A stretch of 64,000 nucleotides of DNA from Streptomyces griseomycini. GTDB lineage: Bacteria; Actinomycetota; Actinomycetes; Streptomycetales; Streptomycetaceae. The notes below the pieces were generated by a model. That model searched no databases and had not been told where the DNA came from. It saw only the letters and a list, made by a program, of their open reading frames with translations. The stretch spans positions 62,001-126,000 of the forward strand of contig NZ_JACHJI010000004.1 of NCBI RefSeq assembly GCF_014203535.1. Reading direction: 5' to 3'. This document shows positions 45,538 through 54,575 of the stretch, one piece after another. Numbering within the stretch: position 1 is the stretch's first letter; every line of letters begins with the position of its first letter. The translations under genes and the position numbers were made by a program.

Positions 45538-46920
45538 ATGCCCATGGGTCACACGGCCACAGCCCAGGCAGGCTCCGGCGGCCTGACAGCGACCGAGCAC
45601 CGCCTGGCCAACGGCCTGCGCGTGGTGCTCTCCGAGGACCACCTGACCCCGGTCGCCGCGGTGTGCCTCTGGTACGACGTCGGTTCGCGCCACGAAGTCA
45701 AGGGGCGTACCGGTCTGGCTCACCTCTTCGAGCACCTCATGTTCCAGGGTTCCGCCCAGGTGAAGGGCAACGGTCACTTCGAGCTCGTGCAGGGCGCCGG
45801 CGGCTCGCTCAACGGCACCACCAGCTTCGAGCGCACCAACTACTTCGAGACCATGCCCGCCCACCAGCTGGAGCTCGCCCTCTGGCTGGAGGCCGACCGC
45901 ATGGGCTCCCTGCTGGCCGCCCTGGACGACGAGTCCATGGAGAACCAGCGGGACGTGGTCAAGAACGAGCGCCGCCAGCGCTACGACAACGTGCCCTACG
46001 GCACGGCCTTCGAGCGGCTGACCGCGCTCGCCTACCCGGAGGGCCACCCGTACCACCACACGCCCATCGGCTCGATGGCGGACCTGGACGCGGCCACCCT
46101 GGAGGACGCCCGTCAGTTCTTCCGCACCTACTACGCGCCGAACAACGCCGTGCTCTCCGTCGTCGGCGACATCGACCCGGAGCAGACGCTCGTCTGGATC
46201 GAGAAGTACTTCGGCTCCATCCCGTCCCACGACGGCAAGCCCGCGCCCCGCGACGGCTCGCTGCCCGACATCATCGGCGAGCAGCTGCGCGAGGTCGTCG
46301 AGGAGGAGGTCCCCGCGCGGGCGCTGATGGCCGCCTACCGGCTGCCGCAGGACGGCACGCGCGCGTGCGACGCGGCGGACCTGGCGCTCACCGTCCTCGG
46401 CGGCGGCGAGTCCTCGCGGCTGTACAACCGGCTGGTACGGCGGGACCGTACGGCCGTGGCGGCCGGGTTCGGCCTGCTGCGGCTGGCCGGGGCGCCCTCC
46501 CTCGGGTGGCTGGACGTGAAGACGTCCGGTGACGTGGAGGTGCCGGTGATCGAGGCCGCCGTCGACGAGGAGCTCGCCCGGTTCGCCGAGGAGGGCCCCA
46601 CGGCCGAGGAGATGGAGCGCGCCCAGGCCCAGCTGGAGCGCGAGTGGCTGGACCGCCTCGGCACGGTCGCGGGCCGCGCCGACGAACTGTGCCGGTACGC
46701 CGTCCTGTTCGGCGACCCGCAGCTCGCCCTGACCGCCGTCCAGCGCGTCCTGGAGGTGACGGCGGAGGAGGTGCAGGAGGTCGCCAAGGCCCGCCTGCGC
46801 CCCGACAACCGCGCGGTGCTCGTCTACGAGCCCGTCGCCCCCGCGGCACAGGACGCGCAGGACGCAGAGGAAGCCGCCGCAGTCGCCGGCACCGACGAGA
46901 ACGAGGAGGCGGCGAAGTGA
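45538..46920 (+). CDS. M16-family zinc peptidase, catalytic subunit
   Basis: A 460-residue processing-peptidase-like protein from ATG 45538 (ATG 45544 also possible). The inverted zinc motif HLFEH (62-66) is in TGLAHLFEHLMFQGS, with the downstream Glu in ESMENQRDVVKNERRQRYDNVPYG. It forms the active half of an M16B pair with the next gene, which lacks the motif; the two overlap as GTGA. Bacterial pairs of this kind cleave short peptides or process signal or quorum peptides. Acidic Ala-rich C-terminal tail. Confidence 0.93.
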   Translation: MPMGHTATAQAGSGGLTATEHRLANGLRVVLSEDHLTPVAAVCLWYDVGSRHEVKGRTGLAHLFEHLMFQGSAQVKGNGHFELVQGAGGSLNGTTSFERTNYFETMPAHQLELALWLEADRMGSLLAALDDESMENQRDVVKNERRQRYDNVPYGTAFERLTALAYPEGHPYHHTPIGSMADLDAATLEDARQFFRTYYAPNNAVLSVVGDIDPEQTLVWIEKYFGSIPSHDGKPAPRDGSLPDIIGEQLREVVEEEVPARALMAAYRLPQDGTRACDAADLALTVLGGGESSRLYNRLVRRDRTAVAAGFGLLRLAGAPSLGWLDVKTSGDVEVPVIEAAVDEELARFAEEGPTAEEMERAQAQLEREWLDRLGTVAGRADELCRYAVLFGDPQLALTAVQRVLEVTAEEVQEVAKARLRPDNRAVLVYEPVAPAAQDAQDAEEAAAVAGTDENEEAAK

Positions 46921-48305
46921 CCGAGCTCGCCACGATGGACTTCCACCCCCAGCCGCAGGCGGGCGAGGCCAGGCCCTGGGCCTTCCCGGCCCCCGAGCGC
47001 GGCACGCTCGACAACGGCCTGACCGTGCTGCGCTGCCACCGCCCCGGTCAGCAGGTCGTCGCCGTCGAGGTGCTCCTCGACGCTCCCCTGGACGCCGAGC
47101 CGACCGGGCTCGACGGTGTCGCCACGATCATGGCGCGGGCCTTCTCCGAGGGCACCGACAAGCACTCCGCCGAGGAGTTCGCCGCCGAACTGGAGCGCTG
47201 CGGTGCCACGCTGGACGCGCACGCCGACCACCCCGGCGTCCGGCTGAGCCTCGAGGTCCCGGCCTCGCGGCTCGCCAAGGGGCTCGGGCTGATCGCCGAC
47301 GCCCTGAGGGCGCCCGCGTTCGCCGACAGCGAGGTCGAGCGGCTGGTCCGCAACCGCCTCGACGAGATCCCGCACGAACTGGCCAACCCTTCCCGCCGGG
47401 CCGCCAAGGAGCTCTCCAAGGAGCTGTTCCCGGCGAGTTCGCGCATGTCGCGCCCGCGCCAGGGCACCGAGGAGACGGTCGCCGGCATCGACTCCGCAGC
47501 GGTGCGCGCCTTCTACGAGAAGCACGTCCGTCCCGCGACGGCGACCGCGGTGGTCGTCGGCGACCTCACCGGCGTCGACCTGGACGCGCTGCTCGGCGAC
47601 ACGCTCGGCTCCTGGACGGGCTCCACGGCCCAGCCCCGGCCCGTTCCGCCGGTGGTCGCCGACGACACCGGCCGGGTCGTGATCGTGGACCGTCCGGGTG
47701 CCGTCCAGACGCAGTTGCTGATCGGCCGCGTCGGCCCGGACCGGCACGACCGCGTGTGGCCCGCGCAGGTGCTCGGCACGTACTGCCTCGGCGGCACCCT
47801 CACCTCCCGCCTGGACCGCGTCCTGCGCGAGGAGAAGGGCTACACCTACGGCGTCCGGGCGTTCGGGCAGGTCCTCAGGTCCGCCCCGGACGGCACGGGC
47901 GCGGCGATGCTGGCCATCAGCGGCTCCGTCGACACCCCGAACACCGGACCCGCCCTCGAGGACCTGTGGACGGTGCTGCGCACGCTCGCCGCGGAGGGGC
48001 TCACCGACGCCGAGCGGGACGTCGCCGTGCAGAACCTGGTGGGCGTGGCGCCGCTCAAGTACGAGACCGCCGCGGCCGTCGCGAGCACCCTGGCCGACCA
48101 GGTCGAGCAGCACCTGCCCGACGACTACCAGGCCGAGCTGTACCGGCAGCTCGCCGCGACCGGCACCGTGGAGGCGACCGCCGCGGTCGTCAACGCCTTC
48201 CCGGTGGACCGCCTGGTGACCGTCCTCGTCGGTGACGCGGCGCGGATCAAGGCGCCCGTTGAGGCCCTCGGGATCGGCGAAGTCGCCGTGGTGGCGGCCG
48301 AGTAG
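46917..48305 (+). CDS. M16-family peptidase, non-catalytic partner subunit
   Basis: A 462-residue M16 homologue starting at GTG 46917 inside the previous stop (GTGA). The HxxEH site is absent: the corresponding region reads LDGVATIMARAFSEGT. The substrate-binding R/Y segment is retained (GGTLTSRLDRVLREEKGYTYGVRAFG). This complementation is the known heterodimer design of mitochondrial-type processing peptidases. A strong terminator ends the operon. Confidence 0.93.
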   Translation: MTELATMDFHPQPQAGEARPWAFPAPERGTLDNGLTVLRCHRPGQQVVAVEVLLDAPLDAEPTGLDGVATIMARAFSEGTDKHSAEEFAAELERCGATLDAHADHPGVRLSLEVPASRLAKGLGLIADALRAPAFADSEVERLVRNRLDEIPHELANPSRRAAKELSKELFPASSRMSRPRQGTEETVAGIDSAAVRAFYEKHVRPATATAVVVGDLTGVDLDALLGDTLGSWTGSTAQPRPVPPVVADDTGRVVIVDRPGAVQTQLLIGRVGPDRHDRVWPAQVLGTYCLGGTLTSRLDRVLREEKGYTYGVRAFGQVLRSAPDGTGAAMLAISGSVDTPNTGPALEDLWTVLRTLAAEGLTDAERDVAVQNLVGVAPLKYETAAAVASTLADQVEQHLPDDYQAELYRQLAATGTVEATAAVVNAFPVDRLVTVLVGDAARIKAPVEALGIGEVAVVAAE

Positions 48306-48323
48306 GCGGCCGCGGGGGACACG

Positions 48324-48367
48324 TGCGCGGGGCCCTGGTGACTCATGTGTCACCAGGGCCCCGCGCA
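48324..48367 (+). terminator. Terminator of the M16 operon
   Basis: A 19-bp perfect stem (48324-48342 / 48349-48367; arm core GCGGGGCCCTGGTGAC) with a 6-nt loop, 18 bp past the stop. Confidence 0.92.
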
Positions 48368-48515
48368 TGCCCGAATTGGGGTGGAGGTTGCCTGTCTGCC
48401 CTGTGGGATGCGCTACAAAACCCGGGTTCCGTTTGGGATCGGGAAGATCCTCCGCTTAGCGTCTTCCGGGCTGTTCGTCGGGCAGTGCGCCGCGTCCGCG
48501 GCACCGGACAGCCAT

Positions 48516-48662
48516 CGCCGAGTCCCCGTACGGCGCGAGCCAGGGGAGCCGGGGACCCGCATGCAGTCCCTGGGGTGAATCGGGCGCCCGCGCGTGTCGC
48601 GAGGGGGCCCGTAGGAGACCTTCCTGCTCCGAACCCGTCAGCTAACCCGGTAGGCGAGAGGG
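48516..48662 (+). ncRNA. c-di-AMP (ydaO-yuaA) riboswitch
   Basis: The leader of the M23 peptidase gene carries the ydaO hallmarks in order: AGCCAGGGGAGCCGGGGACC, GGGGTGAATC, AGACCTTCCTG, CCGAACCCGTCAGCTAACC and CGGTAGGCGAGAGGGAAGG. In Streptomyces this riboswitch class turns off cell-wall hydrolase genes when c-di-AMP is high. It ends about 20 nt before the start codon. Exact borders are approximate. Confidence 0.93.
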
Positions 48663-48683
48663 AAGGAAAGGACCAGCCTGTAC

Positions 48684-49448
48684 ATGGCGTTCACCCGCGC
48701 CACCGGGAAGCACCGCCGTCCCCGCCGGATCGAGCGCGGCACCGCCCGTGCGGCGGGCGTCGCGGCCCTCGCCGGCACCGGCGTCGTCGGCTCCCTCACG
48801 GCCCCCGCGGTCGCCGCCGGACCCGCCGCCGCGCAGACCGGCCTCACTCCCGTCGTCACCATGGGCGACGTGGTCGCCGACCGGATCGACGCCCAGGCGG
48901 CCGCCCAGCACGAGGCCGCGCGCGAGGCCGCCCAGGCCGCCGCGCGGAAGGCGGCCGAGGAAGCCGCGCGCGAGAAGGCGGCCGAGGAGGCCCGGGCGGA
49001 GAAGGAGCGCGCCGCGCGGGAGGCCGAGCGCAAGCGTCTCAACACCTTCGTCTCCCCGATCCCCGGCTCCTACGTCTCGACCGGCTACAAGAGCGGCGGC
49101 GCCGTCTGGTCCTCCGGCAGCCACACGGGCGTCGACTTCCACGCCGCGAGCGGCACCCCCGTCCAGGCGGTCGGCATGGGCACCGTCGTGGAGGCCGGCT
49201 GGGGCGGCGCGTACGGCAACCAGGTCGTCATCAAGATGCACGACGGCACGTACACCCAGTACGGCCACCTGTCGTCCATCGGCGTCTCGGTGGGCCAGCA
49301 GGTCACGCCGGGGCAGCGGATCGGCCTGTCCGGAGCCACCGGCAACGTCACGGGCGCGCACCTGCACTTCGAGGCCCGGACCACCGCCGAGTACGGCTCC
49401 GACCTGGATCCCGTCGCCTATCTCCGCGCACACGGCGTGAACCTCTGA
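48684..49448 (+). CDS. Secreted M23-family peptidoglycan endopeptidase
   Basis: A 254-residue exported cell-wall hydrolase from ATG 48684. A signal peptide (HRRPRRIERGTARAAGVAALAGTGVVGSLTAPAVAA) is followed by a charged Ala/Glu/Arg coiled coil (about 70-118). The LytM domain has zinc ligands H147 and D151 (SHTGVDFHAASG) and the HLH motif 226-228 (AHLHFEA). It cleaves peptide cross-links in peptidoglycan during growth or germination. The upstream c-di-AMP riboswitch ties expression to osmotic and cell-wall status. Confidence 0.94.
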   Translation: MAFTRATGKHRRPRRIERGTARAAGVAALAGTGVVGSLTAPAVAAGPAAAQTGLTPVVTMGDVVADRIDAQAAAQHEAAREAAQAAARKAAEEAAREKAAEEARAEKERAAREAERKRLNTFVSPIPGSYVSTGYKSGGAVWSSGSHTGVDFHAASGTPVQAVGMGTVVEAGWGGAYGNQVVIKMHDGTYTQYGHLSSIGVSVGQQVTPGQRIGLSGATGNVTGAHLHFEARTTAEYGSDLDPVAYLRAHGVNL

Positions 49449-49467
49449 CGCGCGTCCGCCTTCCTTC

Positions 49468-49499
49468 CCGATGCCCCGGTCTCCGAGCCGGGGCATCGG
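49468..49499 (+). terminator. Terminator of the M23 peptidase gene
   Basis: 12-bp perfect stem (arm CCGATGCCCCGG) with an 8-nt loop, followed by TGTTTCC. Confidence 0.88.
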
Positions 49500-49633
49500 T
49501 GTTTCCGGGGCCGCTTGTCCAAAAATACGTATGGATTCCGGTCCGCCGTCGGAAATTCGAGCCGATTGCAATAGAGTCACGGAAACAGGCGCCGCCCGAC
49601 GGCGTTTCACGGGGATTAAGCCGGAGGTCGGTC

Positions 49634-50329
49634 ATGCGTATTCCCGCGCACTCGGTGTGCACGGCGATCCGGGACGACATCGTCGCGGGGGTCCACGAGC
49701 GCGGCAGCCGGCTCACCGAGGAACTGCTCGCCCGCCGTTACGGCGTCTCCCGCGTCCCCGTCCGGGAGGCCCTGCGCACGCTGGAGGCGGAGGGGTTCGT
49801 GGTGACCCGGCGGCACGCGGGCGCGTGCGTCGCGGAACCCACCGAGCAGGAGGCCGCCGACCTGCTGGAGATGCGTCTGCTCCTCGAGCCGCTCGGCGCC
49901 TCCCGCGCGGCCCGGCGCCGCACCGAGGCCCACTTGAAGGTGTTGCGCGGTCTGGTCCGGCTGGGTCAGGAGCGCGCCCGCCAGGGCAACGGCGACGACC
50001 TGCGGGCCCTGGGCGGCTGGTTCCACGAGACGCTCGCCCAGGCCTCCGGCAGCCAGGCGCTGACGTCGACGCTGACCCAGTTGCGGCACAAGATCGCCTG
50101 GATGTACGCCGTCGAGGGGCCCTTCGACCCGGTGGAGTGCTGGGCGGAGCACGGCGCGATCGTGGACGCGGTGGCGCGCGGCGACGGTGAGCGCGCGCGG
50201 GCGGCCACCGCGCTGCACGCGGAGCGCGCGAGCGCCGCGCACCGCCTGCGCCTCATCCCCGGCACGGACCGTCCGGAGCGTGTGAGGAACTCGCAACGTC
50301 CCGTAAACACGCCGAGTCTCCGGAATTAA
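49634..50329 (+). CDS. GntR/FCD-family transcriptional regulator
   Basis: A 231-residue FadR-subfamily regulator from ATG 49634 with GGAGG upstream. The winged helix is at residues 8-62 (AIRDDIVAGVHERGSRLTEELLARRYGVSRVPVREALRTLEAEGFVVTRRHAGACV). The helical FCD domain contains MRLLLEPLGASRAARRR, FHETLAQASGSQAL and EHGAIVDAVARGDGERAR, with metal/ligand histidines. Targets are unknown. It is separated from the convergent ptsH by a hairpin. Confidence 0.9.
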   Translation: MRIPAHSVCTAIRDDIVAGVHERGSRLTEELLARRYGVSRVPVREALRTLEAEGFVVTRRHAGACVAEPTEQEAADLLEMRLLLEPLGASRAARRRTEAHLKVLRGLVRLGQERARQGNGDDLRALGGWFHETLAQASGSQALTSTLTQLRHKIAWMYAVEGPFDPVECWAEHGAIVDAVARGDGERARAATALHAERASAAHRLRLIPGTDRPERVRNSQRPVNTPSLRN

Positions 50330-50399
50330 CACGAGAGCCGTATACAAAGACACGTCTCATTCGGGGGGATTGTTTTCCGCTGCCCTGGAAAAGGAAAGA

Positions 50400-50433
50400 G
50401 AAAGGCCCGCCCGGTGGTCCGGACGGGCCTTTC
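50400..50433. terminator. Bidirectional terminator between GntR gene and ptsH
   Basis: AAAGGCCCG / CGGGCCTTT arms plus an inner CCGG pair and one internal mismatch; a TTT follows on one strand. Confidence 0.82.
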
Positions 50434-50490
50434 GGTGATGCGTTCCGGCGCCTGTGGGGCGGTGGGCGCCGCAATCGATCGAAAGGGTTC

Positions 50491-50772
50491 TCAGACGGTC
50501 TCGGGGAGTTCCTCGAGGCCCTCGGAGACCAGCTTCGCCAGACGGTCCAGGGCGGCGTCCGCGCCCTCCGCGTCGGACGTGAGGACGATCTCCTCGCCGC
50601 CCTGGGCGCCCAGGCCCAGGACGGCCAGCATGGAGGCCGCGTTGACGGGGTCGCCCCCGGCCTTGGCGATCGTCACCGGGACGCCTGCGGCCGTGGCGGC
50701 TCGGACGAAGATGGAGGCGGGACGGGCGTGGAGACCCTCGGCCCAGCCGACGTTGACGCGGCGCTCAGCCAT
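50491..50772 (-). CDS. ptsH: HPr, phosphocarrier protein of the PTS
   Basis: A 93-residue HPr from ATG 50772. The phosphorylated His15 is in EGLHARPAS, and Ser47 in NAASMLAVL corresponds to the regulatory serine of other HPr proteins. HPr passes phosphate from enzyme I to sugar-specific EIIA components. No ptsI or EII gene is adjacent, so this is a stand-alone general component. Confidence 0.96.
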   Translation of the reverse strand: MAERRVNVGWAEGLHARPASIFVRAATAAGVPVTIAKAGGDPVNAASMLAVLGLGAQGGEEIVLTSDAEGADAALDRLAKLVSEGLEELPETV

Positions 50773-50938
50773 GTGTTGCTGCCCTTCAGTCTTCAGGGTT
50801 GTCTAGACCAGTTTCCCATATCGTGAAGCATGCCGGGAGCGGCACCCGCTCCCGCTCCCGGGCGGGTTCCGGACCGCGGCCTCGGTCCGGCTCGTCGCCC
50901 TCCACAGACTGCCTCGCGTCGTTGTCGTACGCGAGCCG

Positions 50939-50944
50939 TACTCT
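50939..50944 (+). promoter_or_regulatory. Putative -10 (TACTCT) of the Pat-like gene
   Basis: TACTCT ends 7 nt before ATG 50952, with GGGGCCC between and no clear ribosome site. Confidence 0.45.
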
Positions 50945-50951
50945 GGGGCCC

Positions 50952-53876
50952 ATGCAGACCTCGTCGGACCGGCACGAGTACCCCGCCCACTGGGAGGCCG
51001 ACGTGGTGCTGCGCGACGGCGGCACCGCGCGCATCCGCCCCATCACCGTCGACGACGCCGAGCGCCTGGTCAGCTTCTACGAGCAGGTGTCGGACGAGTC
51101 GAAGTACTACCGCTTCTTCGCGCCCTACCCGCGCCTGTCCGCGAAGGACGTCCACCGCTTCACGCACCACGACTTCGTGGACCGGGTGGGACTCGCGGCC
51201 ACGGTGGGCGGCGAGTTCATCGCCACCGTACGCTACGACCGGATCGGCGCCGACGGGACACCCGCCTCCGCACCGGCCGACGAGGCCGAGGTCGCCTTCC
51301 TCGTGCAGGACGCCCACCAGGGCCGGGGCGTCGCCTCCGCCCTGCTCGAGCACGTCGGCGCCGTCGCCCGGGAGCGCGGCATCCGCCGGTTCGCCGCCGA
51401 GGTGCTGCCCGCCAACACCAAAATGATCAAGGTGTTCACCGACGCCGGGTACACCCAGAAGCGCAGCTTCGAGGACGGCGTCGTCCGCCTGGAGCTGGAC
51501 CTCGAGCCCACCGACCGTTCCCTGGCCGTGCAGTACGCGCGCGAACAGCGCGCCGAGGCGCGCTCGGTGCAGCGGCTGCTCGCCCCCGGCTCGGTCGCCG
51601 TCGTCGGCGCCGGCCGCACCCCCGGCGGCGTGGGGCGCAGTATCCTCGGCAACATCCGGGACGCCGGGTTCACCGGCCGCCTGTACGCCGTGAACAGGGC
51701 CCTCCCGGAAGGGTGGAAGGAGCTCGACGGGGTGCCCGCCTTCCGCTCGGTGCGGGACGTCGACGGACCCGTCGACCTGGCGGTGGTCGCGGTGCCCGCC
51801 GAGCGCGTCCCCGAGGTCGTCACCGAGTGCGGCGAGCACGGCGTGCAGGGCCTGGTCGTCGTCTCGGCCGGCTACGCCGAGTCCGGCCCCGACGGCCGCG
51901 AGCGCCAGCGCGCCCTCGTCCGGCAGGCGCGCACGTACGGCATGCGGATCATCGGCCCGAACGCCTTCGGCGTCATCAACACGTCCCCCGAGGTGCGGCT
52001 GAACGCCTCGCTCGCCCCCGAGACGCCCAGGCCGGGCCGGATCGGGCTGTTCGCCCAGTCCGGCGCCATCGGCGTCGCCCTGCTGTCGCGCCTGCACCGA
52101 CGCGGCGGAGGGGTCACCGGCGTCACGGGCGTGTCCACCTTCGTCTCGTCCGGCAACCGGGCCGACGTCTCCGGCAACGACGTCCTGCAGTACTGGTACG
52201 AGGACCCCGACACCGACGTCGCCCTCATGTACCTGGAGTCCATCGGCAACCCCCGCAAGTTCACCCGCCTCGCCCGCCGGACCGCTGCGGCGAAGCCGCT
52301 GGTCGTGGTCCAGGGCGCACGCCACGGGGCCGGGCCCCGGGGACACGCCGTACGGGCGACCCGGCTGCCGCACGCGACGGTGTCCGCGCTGCTGCGGCAG
52401 GCCGGGGTGATCCGGGTGGACACCATCACCGAACTGGTCGACGCGGGCCTGCTGCTCGCCCGCCAGCCCCTGCCGGCCGGGCCCCGGGTGGCGATCCTCG
52501 GCAACTCCGAGTCCCTGGGCCTGCTCACCTACGACGCCTGCCTCGCCGAGGGACTGCGTCCGCACCCCCCGCTGGACCTCACCACCGCCGCCTCGGCGGC
52601 GGACTTCCACGCCGCGCTCTCCCGTGCACTGGCCGACGACACCTGCGACGCGGTGGTCGTGACCGCGATCCCGGCGGTGGGGGAGGGGTCGGTCGCCGAC
52701 GCGGCGCTGGCCGAGGCCCTGCGCTCGGCCGCCGCCGCGACGCCGTCCAAGCCGGTCCTGGTGGTCCACGTGGAACTCGGCGGCCTCGCGGAGGCACTCT
52801 CGGCCGCCGCGAGCACGGCACCGCAGCCGCCCGCGGCGACCGCCCCGCAGCAGGCGCCCCCGACACAGCAGGTGCCCTCGACGCAGCAGGCACCCTCGAC
52901 AGCGCCACCCCGGCCGCCGGTCACCACGTCCCCGGCGGCCGCGGCCGACCCGCACCCCGCGCCGTCCACCGCGGGCGACCCGCCCGCCCCCGCCGCGCCG
53001 CCCGAAGGCGCCCATCTGATCCCCGCCTACCCCGCCGCCGAACGCGCGGTCCGTGCCCTCGCCCAGGCCGTCGCGTACGCGCAGTGGCGGCGGGACGCCG
53101 CCGACCCCGGCAAGGTGCCCGAGTACGAGGACATCGACGAGAGGGGCGCCGCCGCGCTCATCGACGGGCTGCTCTCGCGCGGACAGGGCCTCACCCTCGG
53201 CGGCGAGGAGACCTGCGACCTGCTGGGCACGTACGGCATCCACGTCCACCGGTCCCTGCCCGCCCCCACCCCCGACGCCGCGGCCGAGGCCGCGCGCACC
53301 CTCGGCCACCCCGTGGCCCTCAAGGCGACCGCGCCGCACCTCAGGCACCGCGCCGACCTGGGCGGCGTACGCCTGGACCTCGCGGACGAGGAACAACTGC
53401 GCAGGGCGTACGCCGAGTTGACCGAGCTGTTCGGCGCGCCGCAGGAGCTGCGCCCCGTGGTGCAGCGGATGGCACCGCGCGGCGTCGACACCGTCGTACG
53501 GGCGGTCATCGACCCCGCCGCCGGAGCCGTGCTCTCCTTCGGTCTCGCCGGGCCCCCCTCGCAGCTGCTCGGGGACATGGCGCACCGGCTGATCCCGGTC
53601 ACCGACCGGGAGGCGACCTCGTTGGTGCGATCGATCCGGACGGCTCCGCTCCTGTTCGGTTGGCGCGGCTCGGCCCCGGTCGACACCCCCGCGCTGGAGG
53701 AGCTGATGCTGAGGGTGTCGCGGTTGGTCGACGACCACCCGGAGGTCGTGGCGGTCACCCTCGAGCCGGTCGTCGTCGCCCCGCACGGCGTGAGCGTCCT
53801 CGGCGCCTCCGTGCGCCTGGCCCCGCCCCCCGCCCGCGACGACCTCGGCCCGCGGACCCTCCCGGTGGCGTACTGA
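50952..53876 (+). CDS. Pat-like protein lysine acetyltransferase fused to NDP-forming acyl-CoA synthetase domain
   Basis: A 974-residue protein from ATG 50952. The N-terminal GNAT domain (about 18-195) has AEVAFLVQDAHQGRGVASALLEHVGAVARERG. A CoA-binding/ligase pair (about 205-600) follows (VAVVGAGRTPGGVGRSILGNI, GPNAFGVINTSPEVRLNA). A Pro/Gln/Thr-rich linker (619-682) precedes an ATP-grasp domain (about 730-960). The catalytic SHTG segment of active synthetases is replaced (about 453-477). Pat proteins of this kind acetylate acetyl-CoA synthetase and other enzymes, and the GNAT-first order matches Streptomyces PatA. It may respond to acyl-CoA. Confidence 0.92.
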   Translation: MQTSSDRHEYPAHWEADVVLRDGGTARIRPITVDDAERLVSFYEQVSDESKYYRFFAPYPRLSAKDVHRFTHHDFVDRVGLAATVGGEFIATVRYDRIGADGTPASAPADEAEVAFLVQDAHQGRGVASALLEHVGAVARERGIRRFAAEVLPANTKMIKVFTDAGYTQKRSFEDGVVRLELDLEPTDRSLAVQYAREQRAEARSVQRLLAPGSVAVVGAGRTPGGVGRSILGNIRDAGFTGRLYAVNRALPEGWKELDGVPAFRSVRDVDGPVDLAVVAVPAERVPEVVTECGEHGVQGLVVVSAGYAESGPDGRERQRALVRQARTYGMRIIGPNAFGVINTSPEVRLNASLAPETPRPGRIGLFAQSGAIGVALLSRLHRRGGGVTGVTGVSTFVSSGNRADVSGNDVLQYWYEDPDTDVALMYLESIGNPRKFTRLARRTAAAKPLVVVQGARHGAGPRGHAVRATRLPHATVSALLRQAGVIRVDTITELVDAGLLLARQPLPAGPRVAILGNSESLGLLTYDACLAEGLRPHPPLDLTTAASAADFHAALSRALADDTCDAVVVTAIPAVGEGSVADAALAEALRSAAAATPSKPVLVVHVELGGLAEALSAAASTAPQPPAATAPQQAPPTQQVPSTQQAPSTAPPRPPVTTSPAAAADPHPAPSTAGDPPAPAAPPEGAHLIPAYPAAERAVRALAQAVAYAQWRRDAADPGKVPEYEDIDERGAAALIDGLLSRGQGLTLGGEETCDLLGTYGIHVHRSLPAPTPDAAAEAARTLGHPVALKATAPHLRHRADLGGVRLDLADEEQLRRAYAELTELFGAPQELRPVVQRMAPRGVDTVVRAVIDPAAGAVLSFGLAGPPSQLLGDMAHRLIPVTDREATSLVRSIRTAPLLFGWRGSAPVDTPALEELMLRVSRLVDDHPEVVAVTLEPVVVAPHGVSVLGASVRLAPPPARDDLGPRTLPVAY

Positions 53877-53974
53877 GGGCGCGCGGAGAGCCCGGAAAGC
53901 CGGGGGAGCGGGCCGGGGGCGGCCCCGCGCACGTGGAGTGCGCCGAGCGGTGCCTCGCAGTCAGCGGTCCCCCG

Positions 53975-53980
53975 TAGGAT
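53975..53980 (+). promoter_or_regulatory. Putative -10 (TAGGAT) of leaderless DUF5998 gene
   Basis: TAGGAT ends 7 nt before ATG 53988 and no Shine-Dalgarno sequence separates them. Confidence 0.6.
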
Positions 53981-53987
53981 GGACGGC

Positions 53988-54575
53988 ATGGCCAAGACCA
54001 GTACGACGACCCAGGGGCTGCGGGCGGCGATCGAGCGCAGCGGCTACTACCCGGCCCTCGTGGCCGAGGCGGTGGAGGCCGCCGTGGGCGGCGAGCCCAT
54101 CCGGTCGTACCTGGTCCACCAGGAGACGACGTTCGACCAGAACGAGGTGCGGCGGCACGTGACCGTGCTCGTCCTCACCGACCACCGCTTCATCGTCAGC
54201 CACACCGACGAGCAGGCCGCGGACAACACCTCCCCGACGCCGTACGCCACCACCTCCACGGAGTCGGTCAAGCTCGGCCGGATCTCGTCGATCGTGGTCA
54301 GCCGCGTGGTCGCCAACCCGGAGTCGTACACGCCGGGCACACTGCCCCGCGAGATCGTGCTCACCATCGGCTGGGGCGCCGTCTCCCGCATCGACCTCGA
54401 ACCGGCCGCCTGCGGCGATCCCAACTGCGAGGCCGACCACGGATACACCGGCAACTCGACGGCGGACGACCTGAGCCTGCGCGTCAGCGAGGCGGGTGAC
54501 GGACCGGAGACGGTGCGCCAGGCGCTCGCCTTCGCGCAGGCGCTCTCCGAGGCGACCGCGGACCAGACGCGCTGA
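53988..54575 (+). CDS. DUF5998-family phosphodiesterase-associated protein
   Basis: A 195-residue protein from ATG 53988 (MAKTSTTTQGLRAAIERSGYYPALVAEAVEAAVGGEPIRSYLVHQETTFDQNEVRRHVTVLVLTDHRFIVSHTDEQ). It has a beta-rich, PH-like appearance with TPYATTSTESVKLGRISSIVVSRVV and CGDPNCEADHGYTG. The family is actinobacterial and uncharacterised. Its stop overlaps the next start as TGATG, so it is translationally coupled to the phosphodiesterase-fold enzyme and probably works with it. Confidence 0.82.
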   Translation: MAKTSTTTQGLRAAIERSGYYPALVAEAVEAAVGGEPIRSYLVHQETTFDQNEVRRHVTVLVLTDHRFIVSHTDEQAADNTSPTPYATTSTESVKLGRISSIVVSRVVANPESYTPGTLPREIVLTIGWGAVSRIDLEPAACGDPNCEADHGYTGNSTADDLSLRVSEAGDGPETVRQALAFAQALSEATADQTR

